Below, piece after piece: positions 1 to 13,483 of a stretch of 64,000 nt of DNA (position 1 is its first letter; each line of letters starts with the position of its first letter). This stretch comes from Actinomucor elegans (Eukaryota > Mucoromycota > Mucoromycetes > Mucorales > Mucoraceae). The stretch is taken from assembly GCA_026027325.1 (NCBI GenBank), contig JAMSLZ010000002.1, positions 3,038,001-3,102,000 on the forward strand, read 5' to 3'. A model generated the notes under the pieces. The model saw only the letters and a list, made by a program, of their open reading frames with translations, was not told the origin of the DNA and made no database searches. Both the position numbers and the translations under genes were made by a program.

Positions 1-631
1 CTAACCAAAGTCCAAGGAGTATGAGACTTTCATTCTGGTGAATTCATAAAAAAATAGTGGCTTAGTTTTGACCTTTCATGTAAAACTATGCAACCCTCGA
101 TTTTCAACTTGGTGCTGTAAGGATACCATTTTTATAAAACCATAATACATAATTCTAATATACAAATAAATTCACAAAAAATATAAATTTGTGCCTCTAT
201 ATCCACTCTAATTTTATGCTATAAAGTATATTTCATAAAGTTCCATCTTTGCCATGCAAAGAAATAATGTTCATATTTTATTATAAGAGGTTTCTCCAAT
301 CAAAAAATCGAGAAACGACCATTGCTAACCACTGTTCAACTGATACTATGATTATATTTGCCAAGCATTAACTGTGAATTACAAGTATTCACATATCAGT
401 CTAATGACCTGTACTCTTCACAACAGATCCGGGCCAAATTTTGCATCTAGTTAATACTCCATATTCAGGATGGACTTATGTATCTATTGGACCTTTGTTT
501 AACGAAAAGAATTCGACTATATATATATATATATATATCTGGCTGAGTACTTAAAACAAATAGCGTTAATATTATACAATTTTTTATTTAATAAACACAC
601 ATATATATATACTACATCAAAATGGAATAAT
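1..631. other. Intergenic DNA downstream of GLT1
   Basis: This AT-rich stretch lies beyond the 3' end of the glutamate synthase gene. I see no convincing coding exon on either strand. It holds a TA dinucleotide run at about 519-538 and another ATAT run near 601-610. The neighbouring gene to the left is outside the window. Confidence 0.6.
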
Positions 632-3600
632 TTATAAATGAACACTTGCTGTAGAACGTTGGTTAATACCACCAGTAACTGGCAAATAAGTACTACCCAT
701 CAAGTGTTGATCAATTTCTCTAGCACACATGCGACCTTCGTTGATGCCCCAAACAATCAAAGATTGGCCACGGCGACAATCACCAGCAGCATAGACACCA
801 GGTACAGAAGTGACATAACGGCCCTTTGGTGTTTCAATATTGGAACGACCATCCTGTTTCAAGTCGAGTTGCTTTATAATAGCCTCCTCAGGGCCCAAGA
901 AACCCATAGAGAGAAGGATAAGATCGGCTTCAAATGTTTGTTCAGAGTCAGGGACTTCAGCCATGGCCCATCGACCAGCATCATCTTTGGTCCATTCGAC
1001 GCGTACGGTCTTGATGCCCTTCACAGCGCCATTTTCGGTAATGAACTCTTTGGAGAGAACACAGTATTCACGAGGATCTCTACCGAATTGTTCTTGTACT
1101 TCAGCATGACCATAATCGACCTTGAAGACCATTTTGAATTTGGGCCAAGCATTATCCTCAGCTCTAACATTTGGAGGCTTGGGAAGCAATTCAAAGTTGA
1201 TGACAGATTTACAGCCATGACGAACAGAAGTACCAATACAATCGTTACCAGTATCACCACCACCAATTACAATGACATTCTTGTCTTTAGCAGAAAGATA
1301 TTGACCGTCCTTCAAACCAGAATCAAGCAAACTCTTGGTGTTGGCTTGCAAAAACTCCATAGCAAAATGAATACCATCTGCTTCACGGCCAGGAATTCTG
1401 AGGTCTCTAGGCCATGTTGCGCCAGTAGCGATGACCAAAGCATCGTTCTTTTCGCGAATTTCATTAACATCAACATTCACACCAACGTGAGCGTTAGTGA
1501 CAAAAGTGATACCTTCGGCAGCCAAGAGATTCACACGACGATCGACAAACTTCTTGTCAAGCTTCATGTTGGGGATACCGTACATTAAAAGACCACCAAT
1601 ACGATCATTACGGTCATAGACAGTGACGAGATGGCCGGCCTTGTTCAATTGATCAGCAGCGGCTAAACCAGCAGGACCTGAACCAATAATTGCAATAGAT
1701 TTACCAGTACGTTGTACTGGAGGATTAGGGACAATCCAACCGTTTTGGAAACCATGATCGATAATAGAGCACTCAATGCTTTTAATAGCAACTGGAGGTT
1801 CGTTTATGCCAAGTACACAACTGGATTCACAAGGAGCAGGACTACATATAAATTATTATACAATTAGCGTCATAATTAGGATTATGAAAAAAAAAAGCTT
1901 TCACTTACCAAACGCGACCTGTAAACTCGGGAAAGTTATTGGTCATCATTAAACGGTCGAGAGCAGCCTTCCAATCATCCTTGTATACAAGTTCATTCCA
2001 CTTAGGAATGACATTACCAATAGGACAGCCAGTATCAGATTGACAGAAAGGAACACCGCAATCCATACAACGGGAAGCTTGGGTATGCAATTCAGAACGG
2101 GAAAGACGAACATTTACTTCCTCCCAGTCACCCAAACGCTTCTTGGTATTGCGGTAAGGGTCAGTTTTACGCTTGTACTTCATAAAACCACGTAGCTTAT
2201 CAAGCTTTTCTCTACGTTTCAAAATTTCTTCTTCATTCAAGATACTATCCTCTACATCACCAACGCTAGGTTCATGTTTCTTTTCATGAGACACATCATC
2301 GCAGACCTTTTCTTCAAAGTTGGGCTCTGCTTGAGCCTCACGTTCACGTCTCAGTAGTTGACCGTATTCGACAGGCATGACCATAACAAATTTGGGAAGA
2401 TACTCATTAAAGTTTTTGAGGATAGTATCGGCGATCTCGGATCCAGTGTAATGGCGATGGTCTTCGATCAAACTGCGAAGTTCAGAGATATGGTAGTCGT
2501 CGTTGACGGTTTCCAAGTCTACCAATTCAGTATTCACTAACTCACGGAAGTTGCCCTTGATATCCAAGACATAAGCAATACCTCCAGACATACCAGCAGC
2601 AAAGTTACGACCTGTAGCACCAAGAATAACAGCACGACCACCTGTCATATATTCACAACCGTGATCTCCAACACCTTCGCAAACAGCAATGGCGCCAGAG
2701 TTACGGACACAGAAACGCTCAGCAGCAATACCTCTAAAGAAAGCTTTACCACTGGTGGCACCATACAGGCAGACATTACCGACAATGACATTATCTTCAG
2801 ACTTGAAGCTACTGCACTTGGGAGGATAAATAGCGAGCTTACCACCAGAAAGACCTTTACCGACGTAATCATTAGAATCACCTTCGAGTTCGAAAAAGAT
2901 ACCAGGGGCCAAGAAAGCGCCCATGGATTGACCTGCAGATCCTTTAAGTGAAACGTGAATAGAATCTTCAGGCAAGCCCTTCTCGCCAAACTTTTTAGAA
3001 ACCTGATATGAAAGAGTAGCGCCCAAGGCACGATCAGTGTTTACAACTTGGGCATCAATGTTGACCTTGTTAGCGGTTCCAGAGAAAACAGGTTCAGCTT
3101 CATCAATCAAATAGTTATCAAGACGAACATGCAAATTGTGCTTTTGTTTGGTAACATTGTAGGTAGGAACACCAGGACGCAAGGCAGTAGCAGGAGTTAA
3201 GATTGGAGAGAGATCCAAATTGGCAGTCTTGAAAGAGCGAAGAGAATCATCTACCTTGAGTAACTCAGCGTGACCAACCATTTCATTAATAGAACGGAAA
3301 CCAAGCTTGGCCATGATAGATCGAAGTTCTTCTGCGACATAGTAGAAGAAGTTAACTACGTGCTCAGGCTCACCAACAAACTTTTTACGCAGCTCAGGGT
3401 CTTGTGTTGCTACACCAACTGGACAAGTGTTCTATCAATTAAAAGAAAAATTAACTATTGAATGATACTCATAAAAATTATTCTATTTACCAAGTGACAC
3501 TTTCTCATCATTGTACAACCAAGAGCAATAAGAGGAGTGGTAGCAAAGCCCCATTCTTCAGCACCAAGCAAACAGGCAATAGCTACATCACGGCCAGTCT

Positions 3601-6600
3601 TGATTTGACCATCAGTTTGTACAATAACACGTCCACGTAAGTCATTCAAAACCAAAGTTTGATGAGTCTCAGCAAGACCAAGCTCCCAAGGAAGACCAGC
3701 ATATTTAATACCGGTCCAACGAGAGGCACCGGTACCGCCATCATGACCAGCGATCAGAATATGATCAGCCTTAGCCTTGGCCACACCAGCTGCTACAATG
3801 CCAACACCAACTTCAGATACAAGCTTAACAGAGACACGAGCGCGTGGATTAGCAGATTTGAGATCATAGATGAGCTGTTTCAAATCCTCAATAGAATAGA
3901 TATCGTGGTGAGGAGGAGGAGAGATCAAGCCAATACCTGGTGTTGTCTTACGTGTACTGGCAATTTCTTCAGAGACCTTAGGGCCAGCTAATTCACCACC
4001 TTCACCGGGCTTAGCGCCTTGGGCCATTTTAATTTGGAGCTCATCCGAGTCAGAAAGGTAATAACTAGTAACGCCAAAGCGACCAGAAGCAACTTGCTTA
4101 ATAGCAGAACGTAAAGTAACGCCATCCTTTTCAATCTTGGAGCGTTCAGGTTTTTCACCACCTTCACCTGTGTTGGACTTACCGCCAAGCTTGTTCATAG
4201 CGGCAGCCAGAGCAGTATGGGCTTCCCAAGAGATGGAGCCATAAGACATGGCACCTGTAACAAAACGCTTTACGATATTGGTCCAAGGTTCAACCTGATC
4301 AATAGATATTTCTCTGCGGCCTTCATAATTAAACTCAAGCATACCACGAAGCGTACATTTCTTAATAGCCGAATGAGCATTTCTTGCATATGCATCATAC
4401 GAAGTTTGATTCTTGCGACGTACAGCATCTTGAAGGTTAGCAATACCAGCAGGTTCAGCAATATGAGCTTCACCACCATCGCGCCAATGATATTCACCCG
4501 ATTCAGGAAGGTCAACAGGCTGAACTCTGTTACGAGTAGGATAACCGCTTTCATGCAAAGTCAATGCATCCAAAGCAAAGATATCAAAAGTAGCACCCTT
4601 AATACGAGAGGCAGTACCAGCAAAACAACGACTAATGACAGTATCATCAATACCAAGCGCTTCAAAGATTTGAGCACCTTTGTATGAAGCCAAGGTAGAG
4701 ATACCCATTTTGGACATGACTTTGAGAATACCGTTATTGATAGCCTTTCTGTAATTGTAGATCAACTTTTCAATAGTGTATCCTTCGCGAACAACATTTT
4801 CTCGGTGGAGTTTCATCATGGCTTCCATAGCAAGATAAGGACAAATAGCATCAGCACCGTAACCAAGCAACACACAGAAATGATGTACCTCACGTGCTTC
4901 AGCTGTTTCAATCATGAGGGAAACATGGCTACGCTTCTTGTTTCGGACCAGATGATGGTGAACACCACCTACTGCAATAAGGGAAGAAATAGCGACGCGT
5001 TCAGCAGAGACTGCACGGTCAGAAAGAACAACGATCTTGTTACCATCTTGAGCAGCTTGAGTGACATCTTCACAAACGCGTTCAAGCGCATCAACGTAAC
5101 CTTGAACGCCTTGGCTCTTTTCAAACGTGATGTCAATAGTAGCAACGCGCCAATCAGAGAACACGTTAGACATGGATTTGATAGCAGATAGTTCCTCCAT
5201 GGTCAGAATAGGGGAAGGCAAGGTCAATTTACGGCATTGTTCTTCATCCATTTCAAGGATGTTTCCTTCTGGTCCAACATAGCATTCAAGAGACATTACA
5301 AGCTCCTCACGAATAGGATCGATAGGAGGATTGGTGACCTGAGCAAAGAGCTGACGGAAATACTCAAAGAGGAGACGAGGCTGTTCAGAAAGACAGGCAA
5401 GGACAGTATCATTACCCATAGAACCTAATGGTTCTTTACCATCAGATGCCATAGGAAGCATCAGCAAATTAAATTGCTCAAGCGTGTAACCGAAAGCTTT
5501 TAAGCGGGGATCAGTATTGATGGTAGTTTCATCAAGCTTGATATCTTGTGAAGCATCCTTGTATGCGTTCACAAGATCGTTCAGGTCGATCTTTTTATTC
5601 TTGACCCATTCAACAAAAGGCCTCTTCTTGGCTGTTTCAAGTTTAAGTTGAGAGTCATCTACGATAATACCTTTGACCGTATCTACCAACAGCATACGAC
5701 CAGGCTTAAGACGACCTTTTTGAACGATAGTTTCAGGTTCGACAAAGACGGTACCCACTTCAGATGCGCACACCATAATATCTTCGGATGTAAGATAGTA
5801 ACGACAAGGACGAAGACCGTTACGATCGAGAGAAGCACCACAGTAACGACCATCAGAGAAGGTAAAGAGAGCGGGACCATCCCATGGTTCCATTAGAGAA
5901 GCGGCCCATTGATAGAAAGCCTTCTTTTCAGCATCCATCAATTCGTTACTTTGCCAAGCTTCGGGTACCATCATCATGACAGCCTCGGGTAAAGTAAGAA
6001 CACCATTCACTACAAGTAACTCCAAGACGTTATCAAAAGCAGCAGAATCAGAACCACCCTCTTCAATGATTGGATAGAGAAGATCTAATTCATCACCAAA
6101 TTTGGTAGAAGACATCACACCTTCACGGGATCTCATCCAGTTTTTGTTACCCCGCAGAGTATTGATCTCACCTACGGTAATTTAAAGTTAGATTTTTGAA
6201 CACTAAGTTCCCACGGGAGCATGTGCACGTTTTAGGGTGTAACTTACCATTGTGAGCAGACCAACGCATAGGTTGTGCGCGATCCCAGGACGGGAAAGTA
6301 TTGGTAGAGAAACGGGAATGCACTAGAGCAAAATGAGTAGTATAGTGGACATTCACCAAATCATAGTAATACAAGTAAACTTGTTTGGGTGTTAATTGAC
6401 CCTTGTATACAATATTCTTGTTGGAAAGAGAACAGACATAGAACCAGTTCTTCATCGTTAATGTATGTGTAGCATGTTTGCGCAATACATATAGCTGGCG
6501 TTCAAAGTAACCCTCGTCAAAAGTGTCTTCATTCAAGTCCTTGAGCGCGACAAAAGGTTGAAGAACAGCAGGCTCTTTTGATTTGGCTGCGGGACCAATA

Positions 6601-7082
6601 ATCGTAGAATCAACTGGAACCCGTCTCCATCCGAGAATTTGAAGATCCAGAGCATCTGCCAATTGCTCAAATACTCGCTGGCACCCCTCAATGTCTTTCA
6701 TAAACAGATTACCAACAGCATATTGGCCTTCCTTTGGAAGTGTAATACCAAGTTCTCGAGAGGTTTCATTCACAAAAAATTGATGAGGGATACCTAGTAT
6801 GTATTTATATGGTTAATCTTTTGAAATGATAAGACTGTTGTTCTATAGATTACCTGTCATGATACCGGAACCATCACCATCGCGAATATCAGCGCCACTA
6901 GCACCACGATGGGTCATATTGCATAAAACATCGTTAGCATCACTAAGAATCTTGTGTGAACGAACACCTTTGACGTGAACTATGAACCCGACACCACACG
7001 CATCCTTTTCGAATTCTGGGTCATATAAGCCTTGTTTGTGTGGGATAGCAGAAGCCCATGAGTTATTTTCCATAGTCGCCAT
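632..7082 (-). CDS. GLT1: Glutamate synthase, NADH-type (GOGAT), five exons
   Basis: This enzyme makes two glutamates from glutamine and 2-oxoglutarate and is central to ammonium assimilation. Exons are 7082-6854, 6793-6248, 6171-3491, 3431-1909 and 1841-632. They sum to 6189 bases, giving 2062 residues, close to fungal GLT1 length. The start MATMENN leaves a 28-residue propeptide before the catalytic Cys of DACGVGF, the class II amidotransferase nucleophile. The 3Fe-4S cysteines are visible in [12 protein letters not shown], whose last codons are joined by an intron. The fused small-subunit part carries CMDCGVPFC and CPAPCESSC iron-sulfur motifs, then IIGSGPAG (FAD) and VIGGGDTG (pyridine nucleotide). 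The single fused chain is the eukaryotic NADH form. An in-frame upstream Met at 7163 exists, but its reading looks like untranslated leader. Cofactor preference for NADH is inferred from the family. Confidence 0.96.
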
Positions 7083-8989
7083 AAATGTTACTGCTTGGGT
7101 AACTTTTTTAGTTGTTGTAGTTAGTGTAAGGTTGAGAAGAACAAAGGAAAAAAAAATCCTCAAGAAAGTAGAGTATGGTTTTTATTTATCAAAAAACATG
7201 CGAGACATTATTTCCTATCTAGTATATCCTACATCTCTTGCACTGTGGGAGCCTTTTTTCCAGTGCAGAAAAAAAAAGATAGCCCTTGACGTGGATGTTG
7301 CACAAAAAATTAGGTTTCTCTTTTTGCAATACGCATTTTGGGTTATATTTCGCACTTTAACCTTTTGTTTTTCGCGTTATTCACTATTATTTCCTTTATT
7401 AATACTTATCACCGAATAAAAAAGTCTAAAAAGGACTAAATATGATCCAAATATGAGGAGAATTACTCGGTTTTCGCTACTGTTGCACCAATTATTTGAT
7501 AAAAGATGGAAGTGGCCTATCATTCTCTTTGCCTTCTTCCCAGTACTTTTTGTTACACCATCACAAAAGATAAAATAGATCGAAATGGCCAATCAGTCTT
7601 GTTCCTGACTTCTGGAGTTACATCTGTTGCACAAGAGATTGATCAAACTGATTCAATCAGCCTATCATAACGGTTACCTGCTCTACAATTGCGATGTATG
7701 CAATTTGCTCTGCATACGGCTGCCTTTATTTAGTATATGGGGCTGATTTAATAGTAAAACCTGCATGTGTCATTGACTCGGGTAAGGCAAGCCGCTATTT
7801 TATTCAAGATCAGTTGTTCCCGGACAGATATCAGTTAGATGAATCACCTATACCAAATGACGGATCTCCACATATAAAGCTAGTCTGGAATTGGATATGA
7901 AACGAGCAATGAATCTATACATTAAGTATGAAACTTCATAGACTTGTTCCTTGAAAATTCATTGTTTTTCCCCGTGATTATATTTTAAAGGACGATTTAA
8001 GTGACTAAAAGGCTGACCAGTCCAGGTATTGCTTTGTGTAATTCATTTTTGCAATTGCGCTAACTCGTATAACCCGGGCACAACCTCTAGTACAGATCGT
8101 CTGTACCCTTGGAATTCGTCATCATTTCTCGGTGTATTTGAATCTTCCGATTAAGTTTTCCCAGAGATGATTTAATAAGGAAAGCACCCTTTGACCCTCG
8201 GAAGAAACGTTCAGGACGTTGATTGTAATGCATCGCGAAAGCCAAGCTCTTGAAGTGATAGGATAACCTTGAGTTGATATCAACTGCTTCTTATTATTGT
8301 GTATTACTCTATCATCGCTTGCTAAATAAGGCCCATCAGGTAGTTACCAAGTAAGGATAGGGATCTTGTAATACATAACCAAAGACAACCCCTCGAGAGT
8401 GAACCCCACAGTAGGAACCCGCTTGAAAGTGTTATAATCTTGGTTGGGGTAAATTCTCGAAATTGAACTGTTTTTGCCAATGACCGAACCGTTTAACAGC
8501 TTCCATACGAATACAACCTGTCGTATTTCCCTAGTTATATTCCAATAATAATATCGAACATAGAACACTCTGAATGGCTACATAGGGTTTATACCTTACT
8601 AAAGTATATATAAATCAGCCATACTTGATAAACTTGTCAAGATTCTGCATGATAAAAGTTATTCCCATAGGTTCTATACTTGGAATCCAAAGTCACTATT
8701 ATCGGTGAAACAGTTATATAAGATGACCAGCAACTATATGTGTAAATAAGATAGAAAGTCGAATAAGCCTCAAATCGATTCCAACGGATATAAAAGCCAT
8801 CTCATTTTTTTTTTACCATGAATACTCCTCATCTTAAAAATAAAGAGTTTAACACAAGTCTCGTTGTATTCTTTAAAAAAGCCCATTTCAAATTATACAT
8901 TTCATATCCAAATCCCTCACAACCAACTGAAAAAGGGAGCACATTCAATATATGTTCTTTAATATGGATTCAAGAGATGCAGCAGCTCA

Positions 8990-9045
8990 TTTCAAATATG
9001 GACTACTTATCAGATGTGACATTTAACTGAGATCTACAGGCCATT
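8990..9045 (+). repeat. Dispersed GATGCGAC repeat, decayed copy
   Basis: The core reads CAGATGTGACATTTAACTG followed by AGATCTAC. This matches the family core (CAGATGCGACATTTAACC, then AGATC) with a few changes. It lies in intergenic DNA. Confidence 0.5.
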
Positions 9046-9194
9046 CGATTTTGACTATGTGCGTTATGGTTAACTGATAAACAGAATACGTCAAGCGTGT
9101 TTCAACTAGACAAAGATTCTGGTAGACCTTTCAATCTTTTTTTAAATGGGGGATATGTAACTATCAAGTGCACCATTAACACACACATACACAG

Positions 9195-9250
9195 AAAAAG
9201 ATCAAATGCAACATTAAACCGAGATCGGCCGAGAGACACTATTGATCATC
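9195..9250 (+). repeat. Dispersed GATGCGAC repeat, decayed copy
   Basis: It contains AAATGCAACATTAAACCG followed directly by AGATCGGCCGAGAGA. This preserves the right half of the family (ACCGAGATCGGCC) well. The left flank is lost. Confidence 0.5.
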
Positions 9251-10407
9251 AGATCGAGAAGTACGAAATGCAGGTAATATAGTGGGAGTGCTTCAGTTCA
9301 ATAATAATTGTAGTAGATGCAATGTCTTTATTTTGAACAAGTACTAGTCATCAGATGCGACGGTTAGAATGAATTCTAGAATGTATTAGAACCCTTGGCT
9401 CAGAGCTGCACCATCATTTTAATACATTCTCAATTTGTATTGGATGACTGGGATGCGCTACATTTTTTAGACGCTCAAAATTTTGTAGGAAGAACCCAAA
9501 GGTGAAACCCTCGGTTTGTATATATCAAGTTGTCACACTGAGGAAACAAGACGGAAAAGTAAATATTGAAATAACCATCAGTATATACCACTGCGTTGGA
9601 AATGTATAAAACATATAGCTAATCATATAACGTATATATATAGCTTATGAAATGGAACTAACAAATGTTTAGAACTCTTTAAAATAGTCAATAATGGAGG
9701 TAACCAAGCGCTTCTTTCCTTGAACTTTACTTAATGGATTTTGGAAACAAGAATTTTGGTTTGTGATGATAGCTCTTGTTTGGAAAAGCCCTAAATGTAA
9801 CCAATATTCCAACAAATTATACTACAATTGAATCTTCCAAAAAATGAAAATATACCAACATTTCTTCTAAACTTTGTCCTTTAAACCTTTATACATTACA
9901 AATAAATTTGGGTAATCTTCAGTGTACACAGTCTATGATATTAGAAAAATGTATCTTGAAAGTACCGTCTTTGCACTTCAGAAAAATAAGCGATCGAAAC
10001 AGATATCCATTGGCTGAATATTTCATTCTACGTAATGCACTTGACTGGCTCTAAAGTCAGTTATGATATCTTGAATAACCATTTTCATTTTGTTTCTTTT
10101 GAAATTGATTGAAATTGATTGAAATTAATCATTCTTTCCCTTAAATATAGAAGATAGTGCTCAGTAAATGTACTGTGGGCTAGATAATAAAAAAAGAGAG
10201 ACTGAGAGATACAAAAGACTAAAAAAGATATGTCTTTTTTTTTTGTAGAGGAGAACCCCAAGGTAAAAGTTATTTTATATGTACACCATTAAGCTGTTGC
10301 ATTGAGGGAACAAGAAATCTTATTCTTAGATTATTAACTGATGTAAACAATGATATTGTTATTCTAGTGCATTATGAAGCAAATATGTGCACAATTAATG
10401 TTTTGCT

Positions 10408-11019
10408 TTGAACGGCTATTCTGAGCCTGATCCTTTGTATCTATCAATTCAATGTCTGCTCTTTGAAAGTTCAAGGAAGATACCAAAGAAAAATTACAAG
10501 GGTGAGTTTGAACATTTAATTCAAACCAGAATTGATGAACTAGACATTTACAAAGTTGAAAAGGACATCGTAATAGCAGTAAGCGAAAAGTAAATGGACG
10601 ATGGACTTGTCAAATTTCCAAAAATATTGAGGAGTATGCTCTTTACATTGGTTGAGGAAAACTCAGCCCAGGTTAACAAAATATCCGCGGTTGGATTTTT
10701 GATGAAGGGTAAGAGATATAAACTCTGTAACTAGTAATAACACACTTATATAGGCTTAAACTTGGAACAGTTAAGAATGAATATGCTAGTAGGAAATCCA
10801 ATTACACGTATCTTAAAGACATCAAGATTTGAATTCACTTGCGACGTTAAGAAAGTTGGACGTGATTTCATCTCATTGCCTGAGATCGCTTGGAAAGACA
10901 AATGGGCTATGTTGGATACAATCCACCATTTAAACAATCATAAGAAAAAATTCATAGAGCTTTCTGTTAGTATGAATAATTCTATTTCGTTAATCCATTC
11001 ATCTATTTGTAATTTATAA
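10408..11019 (+). CDS. Unrecognised small gene or gene remnant, two or three exons
   Basis: I do not recognise this protein. One frame is open at 10408-10590 (start NGYSEPDPLYLSIQC), ends in TAA, and continues in the same frame from an ATG at 10594 (MDDGLVKFPKILRSML). A GT-AG intron (donor GTAAGAG near 10709, acceptor near 10754) joins it in frame to GLNLEQLRMNMLVGNP and on to the stop at 11017. The lysine-rich C-terminal part has mixed amino-acid use that looks truly coding. Either the gene starts at 10594, or the single TAA marks a decayed longer gene. A block reading NGYSEPYPYP at about 25662 suggests a dispersed gene family. Function is unknown. Confidence 0.4.
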
Positions 11020-11069
11020 ACCGTCCCTTTTTTTATCATCGATTTGTTCCTTATCAAATGCCCGCATAT

Positions 11070-11105
<36 letters not shown>

Positions 11106-12267
11106 GTTTTTGATCGTTGAATTAACTTGTCCATTCTCGGCTAATTTCCCAACCAGTTTGAAAGGCTAGCTGGATACAATCGATATAAAAAAGAACATTC
11201 AAGAATTCCCCTTATTGTTACCAAGCAGAGTTGTTTTGGATCTGTGCTGTAGCAGCAGATTTATACATCACCAAAACTATCGATTACCTTTTTTTTTTGT
11301 ACTTCATGACATTTTCTCCAGTATATTCAACATAAAATTATACACAAATAGTTTGATCTTTCAATATTTCCCTTTATTAAATAACAAAATTAATAAATAT
11401 AAACAAGTTTGTTTTTATGCATTTTTGGGATTTATTCGATAAGGTAGATTCACTCCAGATGAAATCTGAGTTGTTTTTGAATAGACCTTGGTCCAAAGTG
11501 TGCCTTTTTAGGATGAAATATCAAGGGTGCTTTAGAACGATTTACCTATTTATTTGGGACAAAAAATTATAGAGATTGGTATAAAAATAATGCCATTTGG
11601 CTCAAGAGCTTGATTATGATACAATGCTTATTTGAAAGGAGTCCTAGCCAAACGATCCTAGTAGCCGTGGCTTACTTTTTTGAATTTACAATATGCTTTC
11701 CTGGGCATTGGCTGTCCGCTTTTCCAGTTTTCATTGTTTAGTTTCCATAAACTCTTGTCACGCATTCTTTAAGCTTTAACAGTATCTTCTTAGTGCATAA
11801 GCATCTTGTCTAAGGCTTTACTACAATGAAGATAACTGGAACAGGTGTTCCAGATCTGAACAGAGTGTAATAAGACTAAAAATCTATCTTAGCGAGAGTT
11901 GGCTTCAATTAATGAAGTGGATGCGTAACATACTTAAACTTCGAGTAGTAATGTGTACAAACAATGTTTGAAATCTACGCAACAAGTTTATTAATAATAT
12001 CATGTGAATCTTATTGTAACTACTTGCATTAGTCTTAAGATAGAGTATGGCAACCAAGACATCTATAGATCTATAGATCTATTTATTGTTTTAAGGATTC
12101 ATGAAGTCATTTTCCTGTATTGTTTCATAGCTCCAAACAAGAATAATATACGAGTGGCTGTACCAATCGTGCTTATTTCTTGCTTGTTGGACCTTCTAGC
12201 TTCTCGCATTTAAGTAAAATAAAGAAATATGAGATATATTGATTGGTAATTAGAACTTGCAAATTGT

Positions 12268-12316
12268 TAGGCCGAATGTCGCATTGGATTAGATAATAAT
12301 CTTCGTTCAAAATAAA
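12268..12316 (-). repeat. Dispersed GATGCGAC repeat, decayed copy
   Basis: On the reverse strand it reads TTTTGAACGAAG, then TCTAATCCAATGCGACATTC. This matches the left half and core of the family. Confidence 0.5.
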
Positions 12317-12424
12317 TTGCTATATCTTCAGAAGACTAATGTGATAAGTAAAGCTATGTTTACTGTCTATTAGTACTATATCGTATGTGTTTTATATATG
12401 AATATTTACATATACAGTTGTAGA

Positions 12425-12480
12425 TTGATCAATGAACGATTAAATTTCGCATCCAATCAGTAGTACATGTATAAAATGAA
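12425..12480 (-). repeat. Dispersed GATGCGAC repeat, decayed copy
   Basis: On the reverse strand it reads ACATGTACTACTGATTGGAT followed by GCGAAATTTAATC. The left flank ACATGTACTA is the best preserved part. Confidence 0.5.
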
Positions 12481-13483
12481 CTTCTGCATCTGCTAATAGT
12501 CTTATTTCAATATGGTGAAAGTGTTATATGATATTTTCTGTGAACTATTTGTGTTCTTTATATCTCGCTGGGTACTCATCAGATGTTTTCGGTTCCTGGT
12601 TAATCAAATTATCTATGGTAACGTGAATGTCCAATCAACTTTATATTTTATACGAGTTTCGCCAAGCGGCTGGTACTGCTTGTTACATTGTACAAATGAA
12701 AATTTTGGTACAACCGACGTGTCACAAGCGCATGGTTTTTTTTTTTTTTCCAGTCCTAGTTTAAAAAGACTACTTATAATTTTAAGTTCTTTCAAGCATA
12801 CGTTTGTATGATAGGAAGAAAAATGCGTTCGGCTACCTGTATTTGTCTTTTCCTATGAGTAGTGTGAATGAGGATCCTTCATAAATTTTGCACTACAAAT
12901 AATTCACTCGCTTCTCTTCAATAATCGGCTCATACCTGTAAAACTTTAATGACATTCTAACCTAGTAAGTAAACCTAGTTCTGCATTAGGTGTAGGTGGG
13001 AAAAAAACATTGCACTAATGTTTTTAGGTACAAGATCTAACGGCATCATTATCATCGCCCTTTCGTTTGGCTATAAAGTCTAGAATATAATTTTGAGGGT
13101 TGTACATATAGTAGTATGCTTAGACCCTTAGTTAGATGTAAACGCAAATGCATCAACCTTCACCTAATACGATGAGTCATAAACGCTTTCAAGTAGCTCC
13201 AATCAAATACATCAAGATAACAGAGTGGGGGGTTTATTTCATTATTTACACTTTTTAAACATAGTAACAATAAAAGTAAGCAGCAGCAACAGATATGTAT
13301 ATATATACAAGGAATGATAGACATGTGCATAAATCATGATTTGAAAAAGGATAGGAGCATAAGATTTGGTTTTTGATTATGTGAATACAGTAGTAGGGTA
13401 TGTATAATCGTTTTAGTATTAGCCTAACAGGAGAAGAGATGATGTGTAAAGATAGTATCTAGCGAAAAGGGGTATCCTCGTTT

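Larger units (their letters stand above)
7083..10403. other. Gene-poor region upstream of GLT1 with decayed repeats
   Basis: The first few hundred bases are pyrimidine- and A-rich and probably hold the GLT1 promoter. The rest has only short open frames without recognisable domains. One frame at 7694-7900 is open for 68 codons but resembles nothing I know. It contains three decayed copies of the GATGCGAC-type dispersed repeat (about 8990-9045, 9195-9250 and 9330-9365). It also holds one of two related blocks, at 9487-9545, whose partner lies at 10250-10312. Confidence 0.55.
11020..13483. other. Gene-poor region with poly-A run and repeat copies
   Basis: There is no supported gene here. It contains an uninterrupted run of 33 A at 11071-11103. 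Two reverse-oriented copies of the GATGCGAC dispersed repeat lie at about 12268-12316 and 12425-12480. Frames at 11215, 12004 and 12512 are short, rich in Phe, Ile and Leu, and look like chance open frames in AT-rich DNA. The last few hundred bases are probably the 3' untranslated region of the HSF gene. Confidence 0.55.

Noticed and set aside
638..1588. 316-codon plus-strand open frame opposite GLT1
   Set aside because: It is the antisense shadow of the GLT1 C-terminal exon, whose iron-sulfur, FAD and NADH motifs are clear on the minus strand.
7073..7163. Upstream Met at 7163 as the GLT1 start
   Set aside because: The extra residues would be hydrophobic and Thr-rich, and no targeting signal is expected for this cytosolic enzyme. 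The ATG at 7082 gives a normal short propeptide.
11071..11103. Poly-A run of 33 as evidence of a retroposed gene
   Set aside because: It lies just after the 10.4 kb gene, but that gene keeps an intron and no target-site duplication is visible. Long A runs occur elsewhere, including inside an intron near 56600.
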